DNA of 64,000 bases from Pontiella agarivorans (GTDB taxonomy: Bacteria > Verrucomicrobiota > Kiritimatiellia > Kiritimatiellales > Pontiellaceae). The DNA lies in NCBI RefSeq assembly GCF_034531395.1, contig NZ_JARVCO010000002.1, positions 806,001-870,000 of the forward strand, read 5' to 3'. Every line of letters starts with the position of its first letter. Positions within the stretch are counted from its first letter, which is position 1. The notes under the pieces are model-generated. The model saw nothing but the letters and a program-made list of their open reading frames with translations, did no database searches and was not told the origin of the DNA. The translations under genes were made by a program, and so were the position numbers. This document shows, piece by piece, positions 1 through 9,262 of this stretch.

Positions 1-584
1 AGCTTAACCGTTTCGCCCTGTGTTCGAACAAATACCCCGTCGCGCACGACATGTACCTTGTCCATCACATCCAGCCAGGTGTGCGCATAAATCCCGCTTC
101 CGGTGTACCAGCGCGCCGACGGCTGTTTTTCATTATCCACCCGTACGGCAAAAGTAATCGAATCTTCGTTCTGGACGGCATCGGAAATATCGTAAGCAAA
201 GGAAATCCAGCCGTAGGGCCGTGTTCCGAGCTTTCGGCCATTCGCCCAGACTGTGGAATTCATAAACACGCCGTCAAAGACAATTTCCACGTGCTGCCCT
301 TTCCAGGCCGGATCCACATCAATGGTTTTCCGGTACCAGGCAATGCCCGCCGGAAGATACCCGCACTGATCACCCATGGGATGACTCTCGCTGTATTCGC
401 CTTCAATGCTCCAGTCATGCGGAAGATGTAACGCTCGCCAGTCTGAATCATCAAAAGCGGAAACCTTCCATTCGGGGTCGTCGCCCTTTCTGAATTTCCA
501 GTCCCCGTCAAAATTCTGCCGAATATGGCCGGCCTGTGCAGAAATCACCGCACACAACGCCAGCATTGCTGAGATCCATCGCAT
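1..584 (-). CDS. Glycoside hydrolase family 2 (beta-galactosidase type), N-terminal part
   Basis: This is the first 194 codons of a GH2 enzyme; the rest lies beyond the left edge. The start ATG at 584 follows an AGAGGT ribosome site and opens a short signal peptide (MRWISAMLALCAVISAQA). The mature part shows the GH2 jelly-roll pattern: NFDGDWKF, DDSDWRALHLPHDW, GIAWYRKT, FDGVFMNSTVWANG and SARWYTGSGIYAHTW. The same blocks occur in the complete GH2 at 21169. GH2 galactosidases act in the periplasm or outside the cell on terminal beta-galactosides. The catalytic domain is not visible, so substrate is inferred from the neighbours (GH86, sulfatases). It is probably the last visible gene of a leftward operon with the GH86 and HzsA-like genes. 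Confidence 0.85.
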   Translation of the reverse strand, partial: MRWISAMLALCAVISAQAGHIRQNFDGDWKFRKGDDPEWKVSAFDDSDWRALHLPHDWSIEGEYSESHPMGDQCGYLPAGIAWYRKTIDVDPAWKGQHVEIVFDGVFMNSTVWANGRKLGTRPYGWISFAYDISDAVQNEDSITFAVRVDNEKQPSARWYTGSGIYAHTWLDVMDKVHVVRDGVFVRTQGETVK

Positions 585-679
585 GTATACTACCTCTAGT
601 TTAATGAGTGGCAGTTATACGGTGGGAAGGCCCTTCGGAAAACATGCGTTTGCGTAAATCATATATGTGAAATTGCCAC

Positions 680-2518
680 CTATTCTTCGAGCAGATTGAC
701 CTGCAGAACCGCGCAGGCCAGCCGTCCGCCGGAATCGGGATAAATGATTTTCGCCACGTTGCTTTCCTCCAGAAGTTTAGCGGGAACCGGGATGGCAAGA
801 GTTCCGAAAAAGGTGGAACGCCCGGCCTGATCATCACCCGCCCAGCGGGTTGGAATTTCAAGCGGCGCTCCATTGAAAAGGACCCGTTCCGGAAGAATGG
901 CCAATCCCTTTTTCCGGCCCGGTGTTAAACGAAGAAATGCCGTTCCTTTTCCCGTCGGTGTATCCGGAAATTCAAAAGCGACCGCTTCGTCCGCCACAAT
1001 ATTTTTCATATAATCCGCGGCATAGACGCGGTGCTCCCGAATTGTTCGCAGCGCCGTGACCGGAGTTTCCGTTTCAAATTTAAGCAGCATACTGTGTCCC
1101 GGATACAGCTTTACGGTTGAAGGCGGGCGCTTCAACTGTCCTTCATGAAAACGCGGTTTCAAGCCATGCGTTTCCAGGCTTCGGAAAAACACCGCTCCGT
1201 TTCCAGAGTCCGGAAACCCGGACAAATGCACTGTTTTGTCGCGCTGATCCAGATTAACCAGAATCAGGTTCAGTTTATTTCCGTCTGCCAGCAGATGAAC
1301 CCGCACATCCGGATGCGACGATGTGCTCCAGCGCCACTGTCCGGAAATCCCTTTCCAGAAATGGTAAAACAGCGAGAGTTGCGTCTCCACAAATGAGCCG
1401 TCGGACTTCATGCGCCAGAGCAGAAACGGGTTGGCGGCATCTTTCTCGCGGTCGGGCTGATACGTCCAGAGTCCTTTGCCGAGAATAAAGGGAACCGTTT
1501 TAATGATTCGGTCGGGATGATCCATAAACATCACCAATTGTCCGTTGAGCGAGCTGAGCTGTTTCGCCGTACGCTCAGGGCTGTAGATATGATTGGCCAT
1601 TCCGCCCCCCGGAATTTTTCCGTATTCGGAAATCACCTGCGGTTTCGCCTCCCCCAGACGAATGAAGCTATAGCTGTCAAACAGATCCATGATACCTTCG
1701 GTGTTGGCCCCGGTGCGATTGCGCGGTTCGCCGGTAACGTTTACACCGTCGTAGGTGTGATAAGAGAAAAAGTCCATTGCTTCACCGGCCGTATCAATAA
1801 ACATTTTTTCCCAGTTGAACCAGTGGCGAAAATCGTTCTGCTCCACCTCAATCCAGGCTGCCGTATAGCCCCCGACCTTCACATCCGGATTCAGCGCCTT
1901 CACCCGCTTTGCCACATGCACATGCTGCTCTGCCATTTTTTCCGCAGTGGTACCGATTTCATCGGCATGCACAAACGGCTCGTTCAGCACCTCCAGATAA
2001 AGCGGTCGCGTTTCATCGGTAAAATAATATTTCAGGAAATACGCATAAAATTCTGCCGCGCCCTCCATGGTTCTCGGGCCCCATGCGGCATAATTGTTTT
2101 CCGGCGTCGGATGCATCCGTTCAGGATGAGTGCAGATCACGGTTTCGCGCACCTGCTGCGGATCCGCATCGGGACGCCAGCCTGCACGTTCACGATGCTT
2201 TTTTCCTCGTTTTTTCATCTGCCCGATATCGGGAAAATCAGGCCGGTCAGGATCTGCCGGAATATTCCGAGCCGCGCCGGAAAGCGATCCGCCGTCGCGT
2301 CCGTAGCGCACGTCGAGTTCATCTTCGAGGTAGCTGTAATACTCCTTCAGCCGGGAATTCAGGGGGCCTTCATGAATCGTAATAAACTGATTACGGTCAA
2401 ATTCCGTAACACCGCCGATGCTGCGGATCACCGTCGGATACAGCTTCACCTCGACCTGCTCCTTGGCCGACAGTACCAGCGGCAACGCCAACAGTCCCCA
2501 AATCAAACGGTATTTCAT
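680..2518 (-). CDS. GH86-like beta-agarase/beta-porphyranase
   Basis: A 612-aa secreted glycoside hydrolase. The start is set at the ATG at 2518, which opens a clear signal peptide (MKYRLIWGLLALPLVLSA); the longer open frame to 2797 is arginine-rich and overlaps the upstream gene. Near the N terminus it has IGGVTEFDRNQFITIHEG, the opening block I associate with GH86 agarases/porphyranases. It continues with a (beta/alpha)8-like core (LYLEVLNEPF is a typical acid/base-Glu strand; PQVISEYGK a likely nucleophile-Glu strand) and C-terminal beta-sandwich modules. GH86 enzymes cleave agarose or porphyran internally. It lies 73 bp after the HzsA-like gene on the same strand. Family call is by recognition of blocks, not by a profile search; GH50 or a related clan GH-A family is the alternative. 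Confidence 0.7.
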   Translation of the reverse strand: MKYRLIWGLLALPLVLSAKEQVEVKLYPTVIRSIGGVTEFDRNQFITIHEGPLNSRLKEYYSYLEDELDVRYGRDGGSLSGAARNIPADPDRPDFPDIGQMKKRGKKHRERAGWRPDADPQQVRETVICTHPERMHPTPENNYAAWGPRTMEGAAEFYAYFLKYYFTDETRPLYLEVLNEPFVHADEIGTTAEKMAEQHVHVAKRVKALNPDVKVGGYTAAWIEVEQNDFRHWFNWEKMFIDTAGEAMDFFSYHTYDGVNVTGEPRNRTGANTEGIMDLFDSYSFIRLGEAKPQVISEYGKIPGGGMANHIYSPERTAKQLSSLNGQLVMFMDHPDRIIKTVPFILGKGLWTYQPDREKDAANPFLLWRMKSDGSFVETQLSLFYHFWKGISGQWRWSTSSHPDVRVHLLADGNKLNLILVNLDQRDKTVHLSGFPDSGNGAVFFRSLETHGLKPRFHEGQLKRPPSTVKLYPGHSMLLKFETETPVTALRTIREHRVYAADYMKNIVADEAVAFEFPDTPTGKGTAFLRLTPGRKKGLAILPERVLFNGAPLEIPTRWAGDDQAGRSTFFGTLAIPVPAKLLEESNVAKIIYPDSGGRLACAVLQVNLLEE

Positions 2519-2591
2519 CGTGTCCCTGCCTTTTTTCATTGTGCAGGTAACGAACACAGTCCCCGGTTCGGGACAGCTGCAGGGCGGTCTT

Positions 2592-5300
2592 TTAGTCAGT
2601 ATGGGGACACTGCTCTTTAAACGGATAAACCTTTCTACCCTCGCGGATCGCTTTAACCGCCAGCTGGTTGGCCGTCCGGTTGGCGATATATCGTGCCTTG
2701 TTATGTCTATCGATTTCCGACTGTGCCACGTTGGAATTGGTCTGATCCTCTCTCGGGTTTTCGGCCAGCACCGCAGACGCCTCCTGAAGGATGGCAAGCA
2801 CCTCGCTGCGCTCTGCGTCGTCCGAAATCATCTCCAGAACCGGGCTAAGCGCTGGCCGGGTAAAGTTAATGAGGTGTCCGTGTTCCACATAGAAATCAGC
2901 AATTTTTTTGCGATTTTCCATACCGAGCATCACTTTTTTCTGTTTGTTCCATCCGTTTTCCAACGCGAGAATCGGATTTCTTCCGTTGTAGGAAGAGGCA
3001 TAGGCGCCGTAATAGACGGCGTTCACGTCGATCCAACTGATGATACGATGCATTTCATCTTCGGACAGTTTCACGTTATAATGCCCTTTCTGCAGTATAC
3101 GCACCAGCCGGCTTCGGTGCGATCCCCAGGCGTAGGCCGGCAGCACCCCGGGCGGTCCGTCCTGCACAGAGTTGACGAGTTTTTCCGCCGGTCCATCATA
3201 CCGCAAGCCCGATTTTGCCATCAGTTCAGTATAGGAAACATTAAAAGGCAGACTCAGATCACCTGCCAGGTTGAGCACCCGCCCGCCCTCCGTGCCATAG
3301 TCATGACAGCTGACACAATGCTGATCAAAAACCGGTTGCACATCGGTCAGATAATTGAAGGGTTTTGCTTCTTCCACACTCGGTGTATCCAACCAGGGCT
3401 CCAGCTGGCTGGGCGGCCGTTGCATGGCCTTTGGAAAAGGATTCGAAGCCGAAGGCGCATCCCGCCGGTTTTCATGACAGCCGATGCAGCCCTGCGTCTC
3501 CCCCGGGCGCACCACGGTGCCGGAACGCATGGCCTGCACCATCTGTTTGTTTTCATCCAGAGCCAGAATCTGAACAAAGGTATCTGCCGGAAGGTTAAAA
3601 TAGGCCGAACCGTCTGCCTCAACCGGAACATCTCCGAGAATCCGTTTATTATTGGTCAGATTCCAGTTCATGGCCGTCACCTGCGCGGCATCAATTCCCC
3701 AGATCTGACCTTCTGACCACATTCTGCGCGGCGGCGCTTCCACAATCCGCAGGTATTTAATATCGCCGCGCTTCACCCCGGCCATTTCATCATCGGTTCC
3801 CAGATACACATCGTTCACATACAGGCTGCCATGATCTCGGGACAGATCAACGGAACTCGGGATAACCGGCGGTTTCGGGCGCGCCGCAAGCGGAACGGGA
3901 CCGTAAGGACTCTGGTGCGGAGTTTTCACCTCATAAAGCACGACTTCGTTGCCAAAAACATCAACAAGCATAATGGCCATATTCACCGGATCCTTTTTCC
4001 GGGCATTTTTATAGGCCACCAGCGGTCCGTCCAACGCCTTTGCAACAAGGAAAAAATATCCGCCGCCGTTCCCTTGCTCTACATTGTGAACGGGATAAGG
4101 ATCTTCATATCGTGCCGGAAGATTGCGGAACTTGTCGATATGCCAGCGGTTCTTCATATCCATATTACTCTCGTCATCCGGCGAAATCAGTTTTCGGCCG
4201 GCCTCCGGCCACATATGAATGACGGGTTCCGGACCTTCCAGACCTTTTGAACGATCCACTACAGCCAGTGCTCCCCACGGCAGATCATGACACGCTCCGT
4301 AAATGCAGACCACCTGATCTGTTCCCGGTATCACCCGGGCATCTCCCATAAATCCCGGACTCCATGCGTTGTTCCCCATAAACAGCGCATGTCGGGTGCC
4401 GTCAGGATTGGTGGTCCACAACCCCAGCGATGGACCGAAATGCCGATCCACATATTCCCAGCGGCTGTAAAGCACCCGTCCGTCCGGCATCAGACTGGAA
4501 TGAAAATCAGCCAGTCCGTTAAAGCTGATCTGCTGGATGTTGGCTCCGTCGCCCTCCATCGCAAACAGGTTGTTCGAAATATGCCGATTGCACTGGCAGA
4601 ACTTTGGATCGCGCGTTGAGCTGAATATAATTTTTCCGTCCGGCATATAAATGGGATCCACATCGGAAATCATAGAGCCGAATGTCAATTGGCGCACCTT
4701 TCCGGTTTCCAGCTCCATTTCATACAGATGATAATCATCCGCTTTATTGCGGCGCATCGAATAGAGGATCTTCTTGCCGTCGAAACTGACATCCGCATCG
4801 CGCAGGGTACCTTGCGGCTCTTCCGCCAATACCGCTTTGCGCACCACTGAACCGTCATCCTGAACGGAAATCACTTCCAGACGGCCCCCATGACTGTGCC
4901 AGTGCTTAATTCCGGCAAGATCCCCTTTATGCGTATCACCGTTTTGAAACATGGTGTTAATCGGACCGTGACTGCCCCAATACTGATTGCGCACCTCCAC
5001 CAACCATTCATACTTTTTCACATACGGATGATTCAGCAAGGCCTCGCGTTGGAGGTTTGTAAAAGCCGGTGAAGCGGCATCGGTTAGGTTTTCCAGACGC
5101 TGAAGATATTCATCCGCCTTTGGATACGCATTGCCATAGGTTTCCGACAAATGTTCCACCGCAGCCCGCAACGAAGCCTTCGAATTTTCCTGAGCGTTTC
5201 CTCGCATTGGAAAAACGCCGCAGCCCACGATGCCCATTATAAGAACCATACGGAAAAATTTGCGCATAAAAACAGCTGTCCATAAGGTATTTGGTTTCAT
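2592..5300 (-). CDS. HzsA-related PD40 beta-propeller protein with two c-type haem motifs
   Basis: A 902-aa exported protein. The N-terminal two-thirds is a TolB/PD40-like propeller (blocks such as DADVSFDGKKILYSMRR, YMPDGKIIFSSTRD, LMPDGRVLYSRW). The C-terminal third carries two CxxCH haem-binding motifs: CIGCH at residues 605-609 and CVSCH at 662-666. This layout matches proteins annotated 'HzsA-related' in Planctomycetes and Verrucomicrobia, named after the hydrazine synthase alpha subunit; their function outside anammox is unknown. The N terminus has a hydrophobic segment (MRKFFRMVLIMGIVGCGVF) after 11 extra residues. ATG 5300 is preceded by an AGGGAT-type ribosome site, so I kept it. The gene diverges from the IclR regulator and heads a leftward unit with GH86 and GH2. 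A role as a redox partner in sugar oxidation is conjecture. Confidence 0.8.
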   Translation of the reverse strand: MKPNTLWTAVFMRKFFRMVLIMGIVGCGVFPMRGNAQENSKASLRAAVEHLSETYGNAYPKADEYLQRLENLTDAASPAFTNLQREALLNHPYVKKYEWLVEVRNQYWGSHGPINTMFQNGDTHKGDLAGIKHWHSHGGRLEVISVQDDGSVVRKAVLAEEPQGTLRDADVSFDGKKILYSMRRNKADDYHLYEMELETGKVRQLTFGSMISDVDPIYMPDGKIIFSSTRDPKFCQCNRHISNNLFAMEGDGANIQQISFNGLADFHSSLMPDGRVLYSRWEYVDRHFGPSLGLWTTNPDGTRHALFMGNNAWSPGFMGDARVIPGTDQVVCIYGACHDLPWGALAVVDRSKGLEGPEPVIHMWPEAGRKLISPDDESNMDMKNRWHIDKFRNLPARYEDPYPVHNVEQGNGGGYFFLVAKALDGPLVAYKNARKKDPVNMAIMLVDVFGNEVVLYEVKTPHQSPYGPVPLAARPKPPVIPSSVDLSRDHGSLYVNDVYLGTDDEMAGVKRGDIKYLRIVEAPPRRMWSEGQIWGIDAAQVTAMNWNLTNNKRILGDVPVEADGSAYFNLPADTFVQILALDENKQMVQAMRSGTVVRPGETQGCIGCHENRRDAPSASNPFPKAMQRPPSQLEPWLDTPSVEEAKPFNYLTDVQPVFDQHCVSCHDYGTEGGRVLNLAGDLSLPFNVSYTELMAKSGLRYDGPAEKLVNSVQDGPPGVLPAYAWGSHRSRLVRILQKGHYNVKLSEDEMHRIISWIDVNAVYYGAYASSYNGRNPILALENGWNKQKKVMLGMENRKKIADFYVEHGHLINFTRPALSPVLEMISDDAERSEVLAILQEASAVLAENPREDQTNSNVAQSEIDRHNKARYIANRTANQLAVKAIREGRKVYPFKEQCPHTD

Positions 5301-5352
5301 ATATATCCCTATTGTCTAAATATAGCTCGCAATATAAACGCTGTGTCGCGTA

Positions 5353-5368
5353 ATTTGAAGACTCAAAT
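5353..5368. promoter_or_regulatory. Candidate IclR operator (inverted repeat)
   Basis: A perfect inverted repeat, ATTTGA-AGAC-TCAAAT, lies in the 89-bp region between the divergent HzsA-like gene and the IclR gene, 21 bp before the latter's start. IclR proteins usually bind such palindromes in shared divergent promoters and repress themselves. The assignment rests on position and symmetry only. Confidence 0.4.
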
Positions 5369-5389
5369 ATCGGTAAAAAAGGCTCAATC

Positions 5390-6160
5390 ATGGCAGATAA
5401 CAAATATCATGTTCCCAATCTCGAACGTGCACTCCACATTTTTCAGCTGCTGGCCGATCACCCGCAAGGCCTGACCCAGAAAGAAATGATTGATGCGCTC
5501 GAAATTTCGAAAAACAGTGTCTACCGGATTACAGAAACTCTGATTGATCACGGCTACATTGCCCGCGATGAACCGACACGCCGGTATGCGCTGACCCGAA
5601 AAATGATGTCACTCGGAGCCACCGCAATGGGCGACCGTAAAATTGTTGAAGCTTCATTCAGTGAAATGCTCGATCTGCGCGATGCTGTGAATGCCTCAGT
5701 CTATCTCGCGGTTCTCGAAGGCACCCAAGGCGTTATTCTCGAACAGGCCACCGGCGGCAGCCCTTTTAAGTTTTCTGTTGATCTCGGTTCCCGATTCAAC
5801 CTGCACTCCGGCGCACCCGGAAAAGCGTTGCTCGCATTTCTGCCCGACGATGAACGCGATATTATTCTTTCAAAAATCACCCTCACCAAATTCAACGACC
5901 GTACCATTACAACGAAAAAAGGGCTGCTGGCTGAAATTTCCGATATTCGGAAAAAAGGCTACGCAACGGATCTGGCCGAAGAATTCGAAGGCTGCCACTG
6001 CGTCGGTACGGTCATCCGCGATCATGCCGGTTATCCGATCGCCATGATCTGGGCCACAGGCACCTCCTTCAATCTCACTGAAGCTTCTTTTCCAATGGTT
6101 GGAAAAAAGGTTGTCGCAACCGCACGGCGGATTTCGCGCAAATTCGGATACCAGGATTAA
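5390..6160 (+). CDS. IclR family transcriptional regulator
   Basis: A 256-aa DNA-binding regulator. Residues about 5-70 form the winged helix-turn-helix (LERALHIFQLLADHPQGL, then NSVYRITETLIDHGYI). The rest is the IclR effector domain with the typical AVLEGTQGVILEQA, LHSGAPGKALLAFL and GYATDLAEEFEGCHCVGT blocks. IclR proteins sense small metabolites, often sugar acids or aromatic acids. Lying divergent from the GH86/HzsA-like operon and just before the sulfatase run, it is the obvious local regulator of the polysaccharide genes. A TTCCA-N5-TGGAA palindrome (6090-6104) falls inside its 3' coding region. Start ATG follows an AAAAAAGG ribosome site. Confidence 0.93.
   Translation: MADNKYHVPNLERALHIFQLLADHPQGLTQKEMIDALEISKNSVYRITETLIDHGYIARDEPTRRYALTRKMMSLGATAMGDRKIVEASFSEMLDLRDAVNASVYLAVLEGTQGVILEQATGGSPFKFSVDLGSRFNLHSGAPGKALLAFLPDDERDIILSKITLTKFNDRTITTKKGLLAEISDIRKKGYATDLAEEFEGCHCVGTVIRDHAGYPIAMIWATGTSFNLTEASFPMVGKKVVATARRISRKFGYQD
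6090..6104. repeat. TTCCA-N5-TGGAA palindrome, copy 1
   Basis: TTCCAATGGTTGGAA, inside the IclR coding region where it encodes part of SFPMVGKK. One of 15 dispersed copies in this window. Confidence 0.7.
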
Positions 6161-6245
6161 CCAGCAGTAAAGCGATTCGATATGACAAATTAACGCATGT
6201 CTTTTCCGCAATATTGCACCCGTTTCACGTCCAGCATGTGTATCC

Positions 6246-6257
6246 TGTAACGTTACA
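6246..6257. promoter_or_regulatory. Perfect 12-bp palindrome before the first sulfatase
   Basis: TGTAACGTTACA is perfectly self-complementary and sits 26 bp before the sulfatase start at 6284. Palindromes of this shape, with a central CG, are typical LacI/GntR-class operators. A TGTAAC half-site recurs at 26434-26439 before the GH29 gene. No cognate regulator is visible in the window. Confidence 0.4.
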
Positions 6258-6283
6258 TACGCATGATCGAACGAGGGCACGGG

Positions 6284-7777
6284 ATGATGAAAATATGGAT
6301 AAGCACGTTTGCATTTTTGTGCGCGACATGGGTCTCCGCCGAAATGCCGAATGTTGTGCTGGTGATGGCCGACGATATCGGTTTGGGTGATCTCAGCTTT
6401 TATCAACGTGCGGCCGGCCATAAAAAGCCGACAGTGGAAACCCCGAATATCGATCGGCTCATTTCCGAAGGTATGCGCTTCACCGATGCACACTCCCCGG
6501 CATCGCTCTGCGCCCCCACCCGCTTTTCGATGCTGACCGGAAATTATTCCTATCGGAACCACAAACCGTTCGGAGTCTGGAAGCCGGAAGAAAAATCAGG
6601 CATCGACGAAGGCGGTTTCACCACCATAGCCCGACTGGCGAAAGCCGGTGGCTACCGGACGGCCTTTTTTGGAAAATGGGGGCTCGGGAGTTCGTGGCTG
6701 GGTTATCCGATAGACTGGAAAAAAGAATCCGGCGGAGCGCTGCATTTCGGGTTTGAGTATGCCCTCGAACTCCCGGAGGGGGTGCAGAATATTCCATTTG
6801 CTTTTTATGAAAACCAGACCTGGATGAAGCTGGCCGACGATTCTGTAATCATGGAAATCGATGCTGACCAGACCCATTATTCCACATCGAAAAAACATCT
6901 CGATCGCGGCGGCATCGCCGATTCCAACTGGGACCCGACGCAGGCGGGACCGATCCTTGCCGCCAAAGCGGTGGAATATATTGCCTCCCAGGCCAAAGAC
7001 CCCTTCTTCATCTACTATTGCTCTCAGGCCGTGCATATTCCTCATGCGCCTCCCGAAGAAATTGACGGCATCAAAATCAAAGGCACAACTCCGGGCAAAC
7101 ACGGCGATATGATTAAAGAGCTGGATGTACAGGTCGGCATGCTGGTACGGGCTCTGAAAGCTTCCGGCGTTTACAGCAACACGCTGTTTATCTTCACCTC
7201 CGACAACGGCGGGCTATCCTGGGATAAAGAGATGAAGGCGGCCGGGCACGATACCTCGAACGGCCTGACCGGGAGTAAGGGCTCTATTATGGAAGGCGGG
7301 CACCGCATTCCTTTCATTGCAGTCTGGCCGGGAAAAATCAAAGCGGGATCAGTTTCCGATGAACCGATGGTTTCTCATGACATGGTGGCCACTGTCGCAA
7401 CACTTGCCGGCCAGCGGGTTGACCGTAATCGGATCAAAGATTCTCTCAATCTCATTCCTCTCTTTCTGGGGGGTGAAAATCGCGAGCGTCACCTGAATCT
7501 GATGCATCAGTCCTCCGGCGGGCCTACTTGGGCCATTCGCGATGGAGACTGGAAACTGATTCTTAAAGCATCCCGTAAAATTCCTGATTTTAAGTTTAAG
7601 CCCGAAAAGCTGTTGGAAGACGGCGTGATGAAACCCATCGGGCTTTACAACCTGCGCACTGATTTGAAAGAACAGAACAACCTGATCAAAAATCCGGAAT
7701 ACCGGCAACGTATAGAGACGATGCACCGGCGCTGTATTGAACTGCGCCGAAGCGGAGTTCCAACCATTGGAAAATAA
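6284..7777 (+). CDS. Secreted formylglycine-dependent sulfatase (S1 family)
   Basis: A 497-aa arylsulfatase-type enzyme that hydrolyses sulfate esters on a glycan. I start it at ATG 6284 so that the signal peptide (MMKIWISTFAFLCATWVSA) is N-terminal; an upstream in-frame ATG at 6263 adds seven polar residues. Metal-binding motif MADDIGLGD is near the N terminus. Cys76 in LCAPTR is the CxPxR site to be converted to formylglycine. GKWGLGS and the FTSDNGG block (Asp/Asn metal ligands) are present. The formylglycine-generating enzyme or anSME it needs is not in this window. The extreme 3' end is made of a TTCCA palindrome (GVPTIGK-stop). The next sulfatase starts 10 bp later, so the two are co-transcribed. 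Confidence 0.93.
   Translation: MMKIWISTFAFLCATWVSAEMPNVVLVMADDIGLGDLSFYQRAAGHKKPTVETPNIDRLISEGMRFTDAHSPASLCAPTRFSMLTGNYSYRNHKPFGVWKPEEKSGIDEGGFTTIARLAKAGGYRTAFFGKWGLGSSWLGYPIDWKKESGGALHFGFEYALELPEGVQNIPFAFYENQTWMKLADDSVIMEIDADQTHYSTSKKHLDRGGIADSNWDPTQAGPILAAKAVEYIASQAKDPFFIYYCSQAVHIPHAPPEEIDGIKIKGTTPGKHGDMIKELDVQVGMLVRALKASGVYSNTLFIFTSDNGGLSWDKEMKAAGHDTSNGLTGSKGSIMEGGHRIPFIAVWPGKIKAGSVSDEPMVSHDMVATVATLAGQRVDRNRIKDSLNLIPLFLGGENRERHLNLMHQSSGGPTWAIRDGDWKLILKASRKIPDFKFKPEKLLEDGVMKPIGLYNLRTDLKEQNNLIKNPEYRQRIETMHRRCIELRRSGVPTIGK
7758..7772. repeat. TTCCA-N5-TGGAA palindrome, copy 2
   Basis: TTCCAACCATTGGAA spans the last codons of the first sulfatase; the AAGGAG ribosome site of the next sulfatase begins four bases later. 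Confidence 0.75.
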
Positions 7778-7787
7778 GGAGCACACT

Positions 7788-9260
7788 ATGAACAGAAGAC
7801 AATTTTCATCCCTTATGACTGCGGCAGGATTCAACAGCATGACGCGTACAACGCTGGCCGGAAAAACAAAAAAACCGAACCTCCTTATCATTCATACCGA
7901 TGAGCACAACTTCCGCACACTCGGCTGCTACCGTGAGCAGCTTTCGCCGGACCAGGCCTTTGTCTGGGGCGGAGAGTACGGCGTAGACACGCCGAACATT
8001 GATTCCATCGCCCACGAAGGCGCCATCTGTAATAATTATTACTGCTCCTCCCCGGTATGTACCCCGTCGCGTGCATCGCTGATTACCGGCCTTTATCCGC
8101 AAGCTACCGGCGCTCCGAAAAACGGCGATCATATCCGGCAGGATATTCCCACTTTTGCAACCATCCTCAGCGATGCCGGCTATGCCACATCGTATGTCGG
8201 AAAATGGCATCTGGATGGGCACAGCAAATACACTTTCGGGATTGAATATAAAGCAGGATTTGCAGACAACACCCATATGATGCGCGGCGGCCATTCCCCT
8301 TTCTTCCAGGTGAAAAACAAACAGGTTTTCAAAGGCGGCCTGGGAGAACGGTCCGTGACGAAGCTGCCGAAAGATGAAGTCGTTCATATGACCGACTGGT
8401 TCACCGACAAAACCCTTGAAATTCTTGAACGGGATAAAGATAAACCGTTTGCAGTGATGCTCTCAATTCCAGATCCGCACACCCCGGACTATGCGCGGCC
8501 GCCCTACCATACGATGTATGACCACATGGATCTGCAGCCGCCGAAAACACAGGATCCGGAATATACGGCCGCCAAACCGGGATGGGCCAAACCGCTGAAT
8601 AAGATGGATCATAACGAGGCAGAAAGATTCGATCCGAAACCGTTGCGGCAGTATTTCGGTATGGTGAAACATATTGATGACTCGGTCGGACGTATTCTGA
8701 CCTTCCTCGATAAAAACGGCCTGAAGGATAATACGATTATTGTGTTTACTGCCGACCACGGCGATATGTTCTACGAACACAACCGGCGCAACAAAGGGGT
8801 CCCCTACGAAGCTTCGGCAAAGATCCCCTTTGTGATCCGTTATCCGAAAACGATTCCGGCCGGAAAAGTGATTAATAAGGCATATACCAACTGCGATTTC
8901 ACGCCGACCACACTGTCGATCATGGGCATTAAAACCGATGCATCGTTCCATGGGCAGGATACTTCGACCGATTTCCTGAATCCGGAAAAGGTGGTGAAGA
9001 GCGACCGTGTTACCTACTTCGCCAAAACCGGCGGATGGTGGGTGGCGGCTGTGAACAATCGTTACAAACTGGTGCTCGATAAAAATGAAAAACCCTGGCT
9101 GTTCGATCTCGAAAAAGATCCGGATGAACTGGAGAACCAGTACACCAATCCGGAATATAAAGAGATCGCCAAAAAAATGCAGGACGAACTTTTCCGCCAG
9201 ATGAAGCAGTACGATGAACCCGGCCTGAAAAGTAAGCGGCCGTATGTACTGGAAGGGTAA
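7788..9260 (+). CDS. Tat-exported sulfatase (S1 family)
   Basis: A 490-aa sulfatase. ATG 7788 follows AAGGAG; an upstream extension to 7737 overlaps the previous gene. The N terminus MNRRQFSSLMTAAG is a twin-arginine-type signal, so it is probably exported folded. LLIIHTDEHNFRTLGCYR holds the first metal ligands. Cys91 in VCTPSR is the formylglycine site; GKWHLDG and FTADHGDM complete the active site. It is a close paralogue of the sulfatase at 14117, with the catalytic Cys at the same residue number. It precedes a beta-propeller glycosidase by 2 bp, the reverse order of the 12047/14117 pair, which suggests the two enzymes act on the same sulfated sugar. Confidence 0.93.
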   Translation: MNRRQFSSLMTAAGFNSMTRTTLAGKTKKPNLLIIHTDEHNFRTLGCYREQLSPDQAFVWGGEYGVDTPNIDSIAHEGAICNNYYCSSPVCTPSRASLITGLYPQATGAPKNGDHIRQDIPTFATILSDAGYATSYVGKWHLDGHSKYTFGIEYKAGFADNTHMMRGGHSPFFQVKNKQVFKGGLGERSVTKLPKDEVVHMTDWFTDKTLEILERDKDKPFAVMLSIPDPHTPDYARPPYHTMYDHMDLQPPKTQDPEYTAAKPGWAKPLNKMDHNEAERFDPKPLRQYFGMVKHIDDSVGRILTFLDKNGLKDNTIIVFTADHGDMFYEHNRRNKGVPYEASAKIPFVIRYPKTIPAGKVINKAYTNCDFTPTTLSIMGIKTDASFHGQDTSTDFLNPEKVVKSDRVTYFAKTGGWWVAAVNNRYKLVLDKNEKPWLFDLEKDPDELENQYTNPEYKEIAKKMQDELFRQMKQYDEPGLKSKRPYVLEG

Positions 9261-9262
9261 TC

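Noticed and set aside
2519-2797. N-terminal extension of the GH86-like gene (open frame to 2797)
   Set aside because: Arginine-rich, overlaps the HzsA-like gene, lacks a ribosome site, and would bury the signal peptide at 2518.
1517-3716. Long forward open frames opposite the GH86-like and HzsA-like genes
   Set aside because: The minus-strand products have signal peptides and family motifs; the forward frames have none.
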